Below, one piece after another: positions 26,549 to 35,328 of a stretch of 64,000 nucleotides of DNA. The translations under genes and the position numbers were made by a program. Position 1 is the stretch's first letter, and each line of letters begins with the position of its first letter. A model generated the notes under the pieces. It was not told the DNA's origin. It saw nothing but the letters and a program-made list of their open reading frames with translations, and did no database searches. Origin of the DNA: Sporosarcina sp. P13 (lineage in GTDB: Bacteria; Bacillota; Bacilli; Bacillales_A; Planococcaceae); contig NZ_PDYM01000008.1 of NCBI RefSeq assembly GCF_002743055.1, positions 35,507-99,506 of the forward strand, given 5' to 3'.

Positions 26549-26596
26549 GGGCTGCATGATCTGCGGAAACAGATTACATGCAGCCCACCTTTTTTA
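26549..26596 (+). terminator. Terminator downstream of the sod remnant
   Basis: GGGCTGCATG/CATGCAGCCC with an 18-base loop, then CACC and T6. A T-run is seen on the plus strand only. Confidence 0.85.
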
Positions 26597-26611
26597 TTTA
26601 CTTTTTATCGT

Positions 26612-27415
26612 TCAAAGTTGCAAGGCAATTTGATCACTTGGATGTCCTTCTAACCACGCGATACTCTTGCTGAATAATTCATCTTCAAATGAATAACTAG
26701 AAAAAGTATGATCTGCACTTTCAATATATTGAGCGTAAACGGCTGCTGTATGCGCTCTTTTATTAAACGAATTACTATAACGTACAGCATGTTCTTTTGG
26801 AATTTGTTCATCTGCTTTTGCATGAATAATATGTGCAGGCCCAGTGTATGAACGAACTGCTTCAAGTGGCTGATGTGTTTTCAAGTCTTGGATAAACGTT
26901 TTGCTAATCATAAATCCTAGATAGTCGTGCTGACCTTCTTTAGAGATTTCACGAACCGCTTTCGGCCCGAGAATACCCGTAATATCTTCATATGGTGTGC
27001 CTACCGGAGACCACAAAAGTAGATGCTTCACGCGCGAATCCTTTGCCGCTGTTAATGATGCGACTGCACCACCTAGACTGTGGCCTATCAACGTCACACG
27101 ATCTTCATCAATTTCATGTATTAGACTTAGGTAATCTATTACGTCTTTCACTTCCCGTAACTGTTTCGTTACCGTGACGTCTCCGTAATCCCCATCACTT
27201 TCCCCACAGCCACTAAAGTCAAACCGGAATACCCCATAGCCACGCTCTGTAAAATAGCGTGCGGCTTTTACAAACAGACGATGTTCTCCTACTTTGCTCC
27301 CGACGAATCCATGAATAAGTATGATCAATGGTATTTTTGTTTTCGTATATTCAGGAAGATGCAAGGCGCCAGATAAGTTATTTTCTCCAGAACGGATCGT
27401 TATATTTTTCTGCAT
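26612..27415 (-). CDS. Alpha/beta hydrolase (S33-type esterase/peptidase fold)
   Basis: A 267-residue cytosolic hydrolase. The oxyanion-hole HGFVGSK follows the first strand, the nucleophile elbow is GHSLGGAVAS near residue 110, and the triad Asp and His are probably in AKADEQIP and SADHTF. I start at ATG 27415, 7 bases after GAGGAGA; ATG 27421 is too close to that site. Substrate unknown. Confidence 0.85.
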   Translation of the reverse strand: MQKNITIRSGENNLSGALHLPEYTKTKIPLIILIHGFVGSKVGEHRLFVKAARYFTERGYGVFRFDFSGCGESDGDYGDVTVTKQLREVKDVIDYLSLIHEIDEDRVTLIGHSLGGAVASLTAAKDSRVKHLLLWSPVGTPYEDITGILGPKAVREISKEGQHDYLGFMISKTFIQDLKTHQPLEAVRSYTGPAHIIHAKADEQIPKEHAVRYSNSFNKRAHTAAVYAQYIESADHTFSSYSFEDELFSKSIAWLEGHPSDQIALQL

Positions 27416-27534
27416 TGCCATTCTCCTCTTTATAATATATTATTCCAACATGTTTAATAGGTATTATACAATTGAAATTATTAGATGTCAAATGTACGGT
27501 AATTTCATTAAAAAACATAAATAGAAATTTCTAC

Positions 27535-27643
27535 TTGATAATCTGTTCGTGATGTACGCTACAGGAGGGAGGCTTTCTAGAGGGCGTCCGCCTTGAACGC
27601 AGTGAAATGGTATACTTTCAACTCCCTAACTCTTTTGTTTCAA
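27535..27643. other. Non-coding spacer with weak repeat-like sequence
   Basis: No gene seen. It holds GGCGTCCGCCTTGAACGCAGTG, which looks faintly like the TCCGCC...GAAGTG tail of the 963-1705 units, and a CTTTTGTTT/AAACAAAAG inverted repeat at about 27631-27652. The resemblance is too weak to call homology. Confidence 0.3.
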
Positions 27644-27644
27644 A

Positions 27645-27676
27645 ACAAAAAGACTCCCATAAAATGAGAGTCTCAC
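27645..27676 (-). terminator. Terminator of the NSS transporter gene
   Basis: Minus strand AGACTCTC/GGGAGTCT hairpin followed by TTTTTG, just after the stop codon. Confidence 0.75.
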
Positions 27677-27678
27677 AG

Positions 27679-29025
27679 TTATTGAACAATACCTAATGTA
27701 TTTAAGAATACGATAATAATCGTTAAAGGAACGGCCCACTTCATCAATAGATGCCATAAAGGATAGAAACTTGTTGATTGGGGGCTCATTAATGTAAATT
27801 CCTCACGTACCAGCACTTGATCCATTTTCCGTATGATAAAAACAGCGATCATTAGACAGCCTGTCGGTAGTAAGATATTACTGACCAAAAAATCCGTGGC
27901 GTCAAAAACACTTTTACCGAAAATGGTAAAGCTAGATAATGTACTCGACGATAGTGCGGATGGTATCGCCGCAATAAACACAACGAGTCCGATAATCCAC
28001 GTAACGGCTTTTCTAGATCGTTTTCCGCTAGCGGTCAGTGCCGCCACGATAATCTCATACAAACTGAATGAAGACGTCAAGGTCGCAAATAAGAACAATA
28101 TTAGGAACAATGCCAAAAATACTTGTCCGAATGGTAGCTGAGAAAATACTGCTGGCAATACCATGAATAATAGTTCAGGACCTGCAGCTGGCTCTTGACC
28201 AAATGCAAAGACTGCTGGGAAAATAGCTAGTCCTGCTAATAATGAAACGAACAAATTCATTCCAACAACTGAAGAGGCTGATGACGTAAGGCTAACATCT
28301 CTTTTTAAATACGAACTATAGGTGACCATACAAGAAAAACCGACAGCTAGTGAAAAGAAAGATTGACCTAGTGCATAAAGAACAGATTCTCTTGTAATAC
28401 TAGAAAAGTCTGGTTTCAAGAAAAATGATACACCTTCCATTGCACCTGTTAATGTTAACGAACGTACGACTAAAATAATGAAAAAGATAAATAGCAAAGG
28501 CATCATATATTTATTCGCTTTCTCGATACCGTTTTGAACGCCTGATGAAACAACTAAAACGTTAATAATCGTAAATAACAATAAACCGATTAATGTTGTT
28601 ACTGATGAACCTACGACCGAACCAAATTGCTCAGAATAGGAGGCTCCTTCACTGATAATCTTTCCTTGTACCGCTAGGCCGCTATATACGAAAACCCATC
28701 CACCTACGACACTATAGAATGACAGCAATAAGAAACAACCTGCCACGCCCAATCTACCGATCCAAGGCCACGCACTATCAGGGGCTAGCTTTTTATAGGC
28801 ACTCACTGCTTCCTTACCAGCACCACGTCCAATAATGAATTCTGATATTAGCATGGGCAAACCGATTAAAATTGTAAAGACTACGAATAGAAGGAAAAAT
28901 GCTCCTCCGCCACTCATCCCGGTTACATAAGGAAACTTCCAGATAGCCCCAAGACCGATTGCTGCACCTGCTGATGACATGATAAACCCAAGCTTTGATG
29001 ACCATTGTTCTTTCCGTTGATCCAC
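27679..29025 (-). CDS. Sodium-dependent transporter (NSS/SNF family)
   Basis: A 448-residue transporter with about eleven membrane segments. The N-terminal WSSKLGFIMSSAGAAIGLGAIWKFPYVTG carries the Na+-binding GLG/NSS signature of membrane helix 1, and helix 6 has SFFSLAVGFSCMVTYSSY. Bacterial members import amino acids; the substrate is not readable. It starts at GTG, preceded by AGGTGAG. Confidence 0.92.
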   Translation of the reverse strand: MDQRKEQWSSKLGFIMSSAGAAIGLGAIWKFPYVTGMSGGGAFFLLFVVFTILIGLPMLISEFIIGRGAGKEAVSAYKKLAPDSAWPWIGRLGVAGCFLLLSFYSVVGGWVFVYSGLAVQGKIISEGASYSEQFGSVVGSSVTTLIGLLLFTIINVLVVSSGVQNGIEKANKYMMPLLFIFFIILVVRSLTLTGAMEGVSFFLKPDFSSITRESVLYALGQSFFSLAVGFSCMVTYSSYLKRDVSLTSSASSVVGMNLFVSLLAGLAIFPAVFAFGQEPAAGPELLFMVLPAVFSQLPFGQVFLALFLILFLFATLTSSFSLYEIIVAALTASGKRSRKAVTWIIGLVVFIAAIPSALSSSTLSSFTIFGKSVFDATDFLVSNILLPTGCLMIAVFIIRKMDQVLVREEFTLMSPQSTSFYPLWHLLMKWAVPLTIIIVFLNTLGIVQ

Positions 29026-29137
29026 AGTCTCACCTACTTCCTTTCATTTCTACTAATTACAGTTATACTGTACTCTTTCAGTAGAAACAAGAGGATTTTC
29101 ATCTATTCTACATTCATGCGTGTGAATACTATCAAAT

Positions 29138-29434
29138 TCACTCAGAATCCACCTGATCAGTACGTTGACTCGCTCGTGCTTCTCCTCCTTTTCGACCAAT
29201 CGACTCATAAAATTCTTTATCGTACTTTTCCGATGTTGCACGTCCACCTTTTCGACCAATCTCCTTATAAAATTCAGTACTATGTTTTTGAGCTGTAGCC
29301 TCTCCACCTTTACGTCCTATTTGTTCATAAAACTCTCGATTATGCTTTTTTGAAGTTGCTTGTCCTCCTTTACGTCCCGCCTCTTCTAATGTCATTCTCT
29401 TTTCGTTGTTTTTGGAACCTTTTTTATTCGTCAT
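29138..29434 (-). CDS. KGG-repeat general stress protein (GsiB-like)
   Basis: A 98-residue very hydrophilic protein made of four copies of a roughly 20-residue repeat with core GRKGGxAxSxKxxxEFYxxI. This is the KGG/GsiB family of stress- and desiccation-associated proteins. It has a textbook sigmaB promoter about 60 bases upstream, fitting the known control of gsiB in Bacillus subtilis. Confidence 0.9.
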   Translation of the reverse strand: MTNKKGSKNNEKRMTLEEAGRKGGQATSKKHNREFYEQIGRKGGEATAQKHSTEFYKEIGRKGGRATSEKYDKEFYESIGRKGGEARASQRTDQVDSE

Positions 29435-29492
29435 ATATATTCTTCCTCCTAGTATTTTTATTTACTAGCTTGTTAGTGAGCTTAGTGCTTAT

Positions 29493-29517
29493 ATTCCCAA
29501 TTCGCTACACACTAAAC
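29493..29517 (-). promoter_or_regulatory. SigmaB promoter of the KGG-repeat gene
   Basis: Minus strand GTTTAG (29512-29517), 13 bases, GGGAAT (29493-29498), against the consensus GTTTAA-N12/14-GGGTAT. Confidence 0.85.
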
Positions 29518-29634
29518 AATTTGCCAATTTATCAACGTGTTTTAACAACAGATATTCTATTGTGAATTGAAGCGTATATTCCCATACCATTAGACCAACC
29601 TAACAAGAACTTCATGTCAGAAAGGAGTGGAACT

Positions 29635-29796
29635 ATGGGACGCGATGACAATAAGACTGGTAGCAATAATTCTGGTTCTTTACCACAGACACCAAAGAAT
29701 CAAAAAATTGCTCCAAAAGATATGAGAGAAGAGATGGCAAAAGAATTAGCGGAGTTACGAAAACAACCTAAAAATCCAGGAAGAAAAAATTCTTAA
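29635..29796 (+). CDS. Small hydrophilic protein, function unknown
   Basis: A 53-residue protein starting MGRDDNKTGSNNSGSLPQTP and ending KQPKNPGRKNS, with a helical MREEMAKELAELR centre. No cysteines or membrane segment. It starts at ATG 29635 seven bases after AAAGGAGTGG; an in-frame ATG at 29614 lies before the ribosome binding site. Size and composition suggest a small stress- or spore-associated protein, but I recognise no family. A strong terminator follows. Confidence 0.75.
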   Translation: MGRDDNKTGSNNSGSLPQTPKNQKIAPKDMREEMAKELAELRKQPKNPGRKNS

Positions 29797-29823
29797 ATTC
29801 ATGGCTAACGTGAAGCGAATGAT

Positions 29824-29865
29824 TAAAAGGCAGTGAAGGGTTTTTACCCTTCACTGCCTTTTCAA
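29824..29865. terminator. Bidirectional terminator
   Basis: AAAAGGCAGTGAAGGGT/ACCCTTCACTGCCTTTT, 17-bp perfect stem with a TTTT loop, between convergent genes. Confidence 0.92.
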
Positions 29866-29872
29866 TTCACTT

Positions 29873-30607
29873 TCACTTCTTCAACGGATCTAGTTCATCA
29901 ATTAACTTCTCTAAACGTTCATCCCATTGCTCAAGTAACGTATTCCAAACTCTTGTATAATAACGATCCTCGGTACGGTTATAGACGTAAAACTCTACAC
30001 AAGGAATGTATTGGCTTTCCATAGTCATAGGAATACCTATTTTATCTATTACGATTTGTAGTGAACCTTCTGCCTCTTCTACACCTGCCTGAAGAAGTGC
30101 AGTTCGTAATTGTTCTTTTGGTAGATCCTCTGCTCCATTCTGTTGCTTCGTAGCTAGTCGAAAGGGCTTGAGTTTTTCATTTCTAGGTCCTTCACCGTAT
30201 TGGCTCAAGATGGAATCATGATAGGAACTATAATAAAAATTTGTGTCTTTTTTTTTCGCCGGATGTTCATAGATACCTGATTGAAGTTGCTCTATTCCTA
30301 CTTTCGTCAGCCGATAGATGCGTTTTCTCTGCTCAATCATATTAGTTACTTCCATCCTGGTGAATAAATCCTCTACAAATAAAGGCTCTACGGCCAAAAA
30401 CTCCGCAATCATCTTCGGCTTAGAAACTTCTAATTTTTGCACCGTCAATAAAATCATCTTCATCAAAATATCCATCGTCGTTCGTTTAATCGTCGTATAA
30501 GGTATTTTGACGAGGTCGATAGGCAACCCCCAACTATCAGATTGTTGTATTTGGATATCTGTTTGTTGCTGTATCTCTCGCTGTAGCTTTTTCCGAAGAG
30601 AGTCCAT
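29873..30607 (-). CDS. Winged-helix-type partner of the coiled-coil helicase, unknown family
   Basis: A 244-residue soluble protein. Residues about 40-110 (IPYTTIKRTTMDILMKMIL, KMIAEFLAVEPLFVEDLFTRMEVTNMIEQR, IYRLTKVGIEQL) look like a winged helix; the C-terminal half has an alpha/beta pattern ending CVEFYVYNRTEDRYYTRVW. I use ATG 30607, seven bases after GGAAGGTGAG; four bases separate it from the helicase stop, so the two are surely co-transcribed. Role unknown; I infer it recruits or regulates the helicase. Confidence 0.75.
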   Translation of the reverse strand: MDSLRKKLQREIQQQTDIQIQQSDSWGLPIDLVKIPYTTIKRTTMDILMKMILLTVQKLEVSKPKMIAEFLAVEPLFVEDLFTRMEVTNMIEQRKRIYRLTKVGIEQLQSGIYEHPAKKKDTNFYYSSYHDSILSQYGEGPRNEKLKPFRLATKQQNGAEDLPKEQLRTALLQAGVEEAEGSLQIVIDKIGIPMTMESQYIPCVEFYVYNRTEDRYYTRVWNTLLEQWDERLEKLIDELDPLKK

Positions 30608-30611
30608 ACAC

Positions 30612-33600
30612 TCACCTTCCCTTACTTGATGCTGCATTTTTCAAACCATCTTGGGACTTAACAACTTCTTTCAGTTGACGATACATATCGCGTGTAGATG
30701 CGTTCTTTGTTTTGATCGTGAACATTTCGGAACTTCCAACGATAATAAGCAATTCTCGTGCTCGGGATAATGCCACATTCAACCGTCGATAGTCTTTTGC
30801 AAATCCAATGTCTCCACTAGGGTCTCCATGATTCCTTACAAAGCTTAAAATGATGATATCCATTTCCATCCCTTGAAACTTATCGACTGAACCTGTGCGG
30901 CAATGTAATTGTTTCGGTTTAATCTCTTGCTGAATCAAGCGGTCAATACGCTTCACTTGCTCACCGTAAAAACTGATAACGCCCACACTCTTCTTGTCTT
31001 CTTCTTTCATACGTCCAGCAACTTTCGCTTGTTTTGTCGCTTCCTCTAAATCTACTAGCGTTTGTTCTATAATGTTTAACTCTGCTTCGTTGAATCGACT
31101 CGTACCACCTTTGACTTTGTCTTCAAAGAATGGACTTGTATTCGGTGTGTCTAGCCATAACAGATGGTCTTCACGCCTAATCGTTGTAGTTTCGAGTAGA
31201 TGATCACGCATAGCATCTGAATCAGGTAAGCCACATTGCAATTGATAGTTCCCTTCTTTATAGAACGGCGCAATTGTCGCCATAATCTTTTCATGCATAC
31301 GGTATTGAATACTGAGCATCGTTTTATTCTGCTTAGGCAACGTTCGGAACAGACGCTCGAATAACGATTCATTCAATAGTTTTTTCATTTCTCGTTGTAC
31401 TTCAGGATCTTTTTGCTGATCAACTAACTCATCCATCGTTTCCTGGCCGACAAGCGGGGGCAACTGATGATGGTCACCAACAAGTATCACTTTTTTTCCT
31501 TTTAACATAGGTAAAAGCAATTCGGGAGGTGTCGCCTTAGAAACTTCGTCAATAATCACGACATCAAATACAGGATATTCATCCATGAACTTTTTGGAGG
31601 CGGAAGCAACACAAGTCGTACCGATTACATTCGCATGTTCAACATACAGTTTTCGTATTTCGTCTAAATCATAATCATTGGCTTCTTGTAATAGTTGCTC
31701 CCACTGTTCCTGAAGTTCTTGGAGGATCGGCAATTGTTCACGTTCTTTATTGAGTTCTTGCAATTGCTCTGTTGTTTCGTGATATTCATTCGCTGTTTGC
31801 GTTAATTGACTTTCAATAGTCGGATCCAGTTTGCTTTTAATTTCATTGATTCGTGCCGTAAGTTGACTACATTGTTGTTGCATGTGTTGTTGCTCTTGCT
31901 CAATTACGATGAGTTGTTGCTGACGGTCTTTTTGTTGCTGTGTGTTGGATAACAATTTTTGTTGTGCTGTATCTAACGATGAAGTCGTCTGAATGATTTG
32001 TTGTAATTGTTGCTGACACTCGAAAATCATCACTTCCAGTTCACTAATTTCATCGGCAACTTGCTGTAACTCTAAAGGTTCTTGTGGTGTGTCGTTTACT
32101 TGTAGCCATTCGCCCAACGCTTTTTGTATTGTTTGTTGTTGTTTCTCTAGTTGCATATCTTGCTGTTGTAGTTGTTGTTTTTTCTTTTGTATTTCACGTT
32201 GTTGGCTAGATAGAAAGTTGAGTATTTCATTTTTAATATTGGTAAATAGCTGCTTTACTGCTTGAATTTGCTGTTGCTTAATGGCTGCCCCTTTATCACG
32301 AACAATTTCTTCCTTTACATAAAACAGAGACATACCTTGTGCAATCTTTTTCAAGACTACAGTTTTTTCTGGACTATCCCCTTTAATTTGCAACGTCTTT
32401 TTCGTTGTCGGATCTACTAGAAACCTTCCGAGTCGATCAATCATCTCGTGCATTTCTTGAATGGTCGTGAAGTTTTCGGTAGAACGTTTTTCAATAGTAG
32501 CTACAGGATATCGTTGACTCAACAAGAGCTGTTCTGTTTTGTCAATCGCTGTTTGAAATCGTTCAAACAGTTCTTTCCACTCTTGAAATTCATACGTGAA
32601 TTCACCTGATTCAATCGATTTGATAAGGCGGTGCAACTCATTTATTTGTAAAACAATATGGATTGGTAATTCAATCTGCTGTTCAGACAACACATTTTGT
32701 ACTGCATCCATTTTGGTTATTGTTCTAATTTGTTGTTGTGCGGCACTAAACGAATGCTCCGTAGTTGGCCATTCTTTTATAGTTTTTATAATGTGTTCAC
32801 GGTCGTTGATCGACTGTTGTAATTTAGTTTGTAACGTAACGTACTCTTCTACTTGCTTTAACCATTGCTGCTCATTTTGTAGATTTTTAAGTTTTTCTGT
32901 CACTTCATCTTTATTCGCTAGAAGGTCTAGTTTTGCTTGCAGGACATTAATTTCTTCTGTTAGTAACTGTTGTTGTTGTTCCGCTTGAATTATCGCTTGT
33001 TTTTTATCAGATAGTCTTTGTGCCACTTGATCTAGAAGGGCTTGCTCCGTGGAATGACTTTTCTCTACCTCACGTAATTCTATTTTTAAAGACTTTTGCT
33101 GACGTAGCTGTTCAGTCAGTTCTAATTCTTTATTCCTTTTTTGTAGTTTTTTATGTTCAAGCTGTTCTACTTGTTGCAACATTTCTCGATTTTTTTCTTG
33201 ATAAATCGCACGTGTCGCTTGGACAGCTTCGAGCGTTTCATTTCGCCAATGGAAAGCGACATTTTCTTCTATGAAACGTTTGCCCTCTTCTTCAATACTT
33301 TCAGATCGTCCATAACGCAAAATTCGGGTGGCTGGATCTGTCAGTAAACGCCCAAGTGCATTGTCTACAGCTAGATTCGATTGGGAAGCAACCAATGTCC
33401 GCAATCCCGCCTTAACATTTTGATAGCAAATCTCAGAAATCACCGTTGTTTTCCCTGTGCCTGGAGGTCCTTGAATGACGAAAAGATCATGTGCTTTCAT
33501 CGCACCTGACACAGCCTCTCGTTGAAATTCATTTAAATTATTATGATATTCAAGTTCAAGTTGCTTATTGTTAATCTGCACGACTGGGCGTTCTTCAAAT

Positions 33601-34460
33601 AATACCTTCTCCAGATTAGCGTTTGCTGCAAGCCCTTCTTGCAAGTCTTTAAACCCTTTGCGTAGTCTTCTGATCTGACTTAATTCAGCAAAGTTCGTTA
33701 GCACTAATTTTTTATTTGATGTAGGCAACCAATTTTCTTGACGCGCTCGTTTTTGGAAACGTTGAGTGAGTTCAACGATGATGATCTTTTGCGATTTTTG
33801 GACATCAATAATCTGCCCGACTTCTGTAGAAAGCTCTAGCATTTTCACACTAAACCCTCGCAATTGCTTCCAGTTCTTCGTCTGCAAGTCCTTACAGTGA
33901 AGATGCAGTTTCGTAAAATCACTTGAAAATCTGCTTTGCGTAAAGGTACAAGAAATATCCTCCACATCGGCATTTTTCTCTGCGATTTGAAGATAACCTT
34001 CCCAACTTTCAATTCTTTTCTTGACGTACTCTGAGCGCTCTTCTGCAATTGGTAGATCACGTAATTTCGTATAAAACTCAATTGGCAAAGCAACCCCCAC
34101 ACGATTCAATCGAAACTTCATCGCTGTATGAAGTCGACGATTCGTCCGTACAGGTTCTCTTGTTCCTCTGACATGAAACCCAGTCGCAACTAGACCATCT
34201 GGCTTTAGCACACATTCCATAACAGCTACTCGCTGCTGTACCTCTTTGGCAAACTTCTTATTGGTACGTGGATCAAAGAATAGTGCGAATGACTGGTTTC
34301 CTTGACGATTGGCTGGTCTTTTCTCAATATGTATATCAAAAGTAGATTCCGATGAAACAAATGCCTGTTCATTTAAAAACCACTGCTCCACGCCTTTGCG
34401 GGCATTTTTCGTAATTTCAAGACTGCAAGGTATCATTTCCGAATTCTGTATAGTATTCAT
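30612..34460 (-). CDS. UPF1/DNA2-like SF1 helicase with a giant Gln-rich coiled-coil insertion
   Basis: A 1282-residue ATPase. After about 300 residues of unassigned N-terminal sequence come Walker A GPPGTGKTT (about 331-339), Walker B IIDEVSKATPPE (about 970), GDHHQLPP (about 995), SIQYRMHE (about 1050), DKFQGMEMDIIILS (about 1193) and RRLNVALSRAR (about 1228): a complete SF1B set. Between motif Ia and II, residues about 395-900 are an almost uninterrupted Gln-, Glu- and Lys-rich coiled coil, far larger than the usual 1B/stalk insertion. Target nucleic acid unknown. It may be a repair or RNA-surveillance helicase; it is not near other defence genes. Confidence 0.85.
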   Translation of the reverse strand: MNTIQNSEMIPCSLEITKNARKGVEQWFLNEQAFVSSESTFDIHIEKRPANRQGNQSFALFFDPRTNKKFAKEVQQRVAVMECVLKPDGLVATGFHVRGTREPVRTNRRLHTAMKFRLNRVGVALPIEFYTKLRDLPIAEERSEYVKKRIESWEGYLQIAEKNADVEDISCTFTQSRFSSDFTKLHLHCKDLQTKNWKQLRGFSVKMLELSTEVGQIIDVQKSQKIIIVELTQRFQKRARQENWLPTSNKKLVLTNFAELSQIRRLRKGFKDLQEGLAANANLEKVLFEERPVVQINNKQLELEYHNNLNEFQREAVSGAMKAHDLFVIQGPPGTGKTTVISEICYQNVKAGLRTLVASQSNLAVDNALGRLLTDPATRILRYGRSESIEEEGKRFIEENVAFHWRNETLEAVQATRAIYQEKNREMLQQVEQLEHKKLQKRNKELELTEQLRQQKSLKIELREVEKSHSTEQALLDQVAQRLSDKKQAIIQAEQQQQLLTEEINVLQAKLDLLANKDEVTEKLKNLQNEQQWLKQVEEYVTLQTKLQQSINDREHIIKTIKEWPTTEHSFSAAQQQIRTITKMDAVQNVLSEQQIELPIHIVLQINELHRLIKSIESGEFTYEFQEWKELFERFQTAIDKTEQLLLSQRYPVATIEKRSTENFTTIQEMHEMIDRLGRFLVDPTTKKTLQIKGDSPEKTVVLKKIAQGMSLFYVKEEIVRDKGAAIKQQQIQAVKQLFTNIKNEILNFLSSQQREIQKKKQQLQQQDMQLEKQQQTIQKALGEWLQVNDTPQEPLELQQVADEISELEVMIFECQQQLQQIIQTTSSLDTAQQKLLSNTQQQKDRQQQLIVIEQEQQHMQQQCSQLTARINEIKSKLDPTIESQLTQTANEYHETTEQLQELNKEREQLPILQELQEQWEQLLQEANDYDLDEIRKLYVEHANVIGTTCVASASKKFMDEYPVFDVVIIDEVSKATPPELLLPMLKGKKVILVGDHHQLPPLVGQETMDELVDQQKDPEVQREMKKLLNESLFERLFRTLPKQNKTMLSIQYRMHEKIMATIAPFYKEGNYQLQCGLPDSDAMRDHLLETTTIRREDHLLWLDTPNTSPFFEDKVKGGTSRFNEAELNIIEQTLVDLEEATKQAKVAGRMKEEDKKSVGVISFYGEQVKRIDRLIQQEIKPKQLHCRTGSVDKFQGMEMDIIILSFVRNHGDPSGDIGFAKDYRRLNVALSRARELLIIVGSSEMFTIKTKNASTRDMYRQLKEVVKSQDGLKNAASSKGR

Positions 34461-34632
34461 CGTTTAGTTTTCTTTCCATAATAGGGTTTTACAGCAAGAT
34501 GGATGTTCATGCTTTTCCCTGCTATTTCATTGTTCAAAGCTCTCACCTCAGTCCTCTATTATAGATCATCAGCGCATTTACCGCGAGCAAGAAAAATCTT
34601 TAATAAGTTTTTAAATTAATTTTAAAAAAGAT

Positions 34633-34657
34633 GTTTAAGAATGGTTTATCCGGGTAT
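34633..34657 (+). promoter_or_regulatory. SigmaB promoter with no clear gene
   Basis: GTTTAA (34633-34638), 13 bases, GGGTAT (34652-34657): a perfect match to the sigmaB consensus. Confidence 0.85.
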
Positions 34658-34663
34658 ACTAGT

Positions 34664-35032
34664 ACTACAAGGCAAACTGAAGGAAACTAGTAGATCGGGT
34701 TAGGTAAGTGATTTGCTAGGTCCGGAAGAGCTGCACAGCCTTGGCGGAAAATTTTCTTTACTGGCAATTAGGTACACTCGGTTAAGGAATCTGTTTTTAA
34801 GATTCCATCGTAAGACAGGTTTACCAAGTAGTGCGAAGAAAGCTTTTTGTGTAAGTGCAATTGAAATATCTGCTCACACAGTAGTTCGAGCAGTAGAAGA
34901 CGCATACGACGAGCGTACAATTTTCGTCAGTATGGTGTAGTTCGAAACATAAAATTTTCCGCAGCTTGATTGAAAAGTAGAGGGCGGCCAGATGTCAGGA
35001 TTTTCTGACGAATGGCAGCCCTCTACTTTTTT
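34664..35032 (+). ncRNA. SigmaB-driven transcription unit of unknown nature
   Basis: A perfect sigmaB promoter starts it and a strong terminator ends it, giving a transcript of about 370 bases. The only frame of any length is 34713-34940 (75 codons, TTG start, LGPEELHSLGGKFSLLA and VVRAVEDAYDERTIF). It lacks a proper ribosome binding site and has odd composition. It may be a stress-induced small RNA, a decayed gene, or a poorly initiated small protein. I recognise no RNA family. Confidence 0.4.
34973..35032 (+). terminator. Terminator of the 34664 unit
   Basis: AAAAGTAGAGGGC/GCCCTCTACTTTT, 13-bp stem enclosing a second GTCAG/CTGAC hairpin, followed by T-rich sequence. Confidence 0.88.
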
Positions 35033-35047
35033 CTTTACTATGTGTGT

Positions 35048-35072
35048 GTTTAATTTCAATGAATTAGGGAAA
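35048..35072 (+). promoter_or_regulatory. SigmaB promoter of the 35108-35565 operon
   Basis: GTTTAA (35048-35053), 13 bases, GGGAAA (35067-35072). The ribosome binding site AAGGAGG follows 22 bases on. Confidence 0.85.
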
Positions 35073-35107
35073 ATATAACTAACCACTCAGAAGAAGGAGG
35101 TAATTTC

Positions 35108-35299
35108 ATGAATAAAAAAATGGCTTTGACAGCAATCGGACTAGGCGCAGCCTATTTGATGCGTAATAAAGAATCACGCGAGAAATTAACCGACCAATTA
35201 GATGCGTTTAACGACATACCAATGCGCGGTGATCGTTCACACAAACAGCAACAACAGCAAAAATCCAATAAAGGCTTACTCGGTAGATTCTTAAATTAA
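35108..35299 (+). CDS. Small stress-type protein, unknown family
   Basis: A 63-residue protein with a short hydrophobic N-terminus (MALTAIGLGAAYLMRN), a charged middle and a Gln/Lys-rich tail ending GLLGRFLN. The layout resembles YtxH-like small stress proteins, but the match is only general. It starts at ATG after AGAAGGAGG, downstream of a sigmaB promoter, so it is probably stress-induced together with the next gene. Confidence 0.8.
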   Translation: MNKKMALTAIGLGAAYLMRNKESREKLTDQLDAFNDIPMRGDRSHKQQQQQKSNKGLLGRFLN

Positions 35300-35328
35300 A
35301 TCACTAGAATACAAAGGAGTTGATTTTA

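Noticed and set aside
29873..34460. Calling the helicase pair a known phage-defence system
   Set aside because: No nuclease, methylase, toxin or other defence genes are nearby and no named system with this architecture comes to mind; kept as an open finding only.
34713..34940. Annotating the 75-codon TTG frame as a protein gene
   Set aside because: No convincing ribosome binding site and no family resemblance; reported only within the sigmaB transcription unit.
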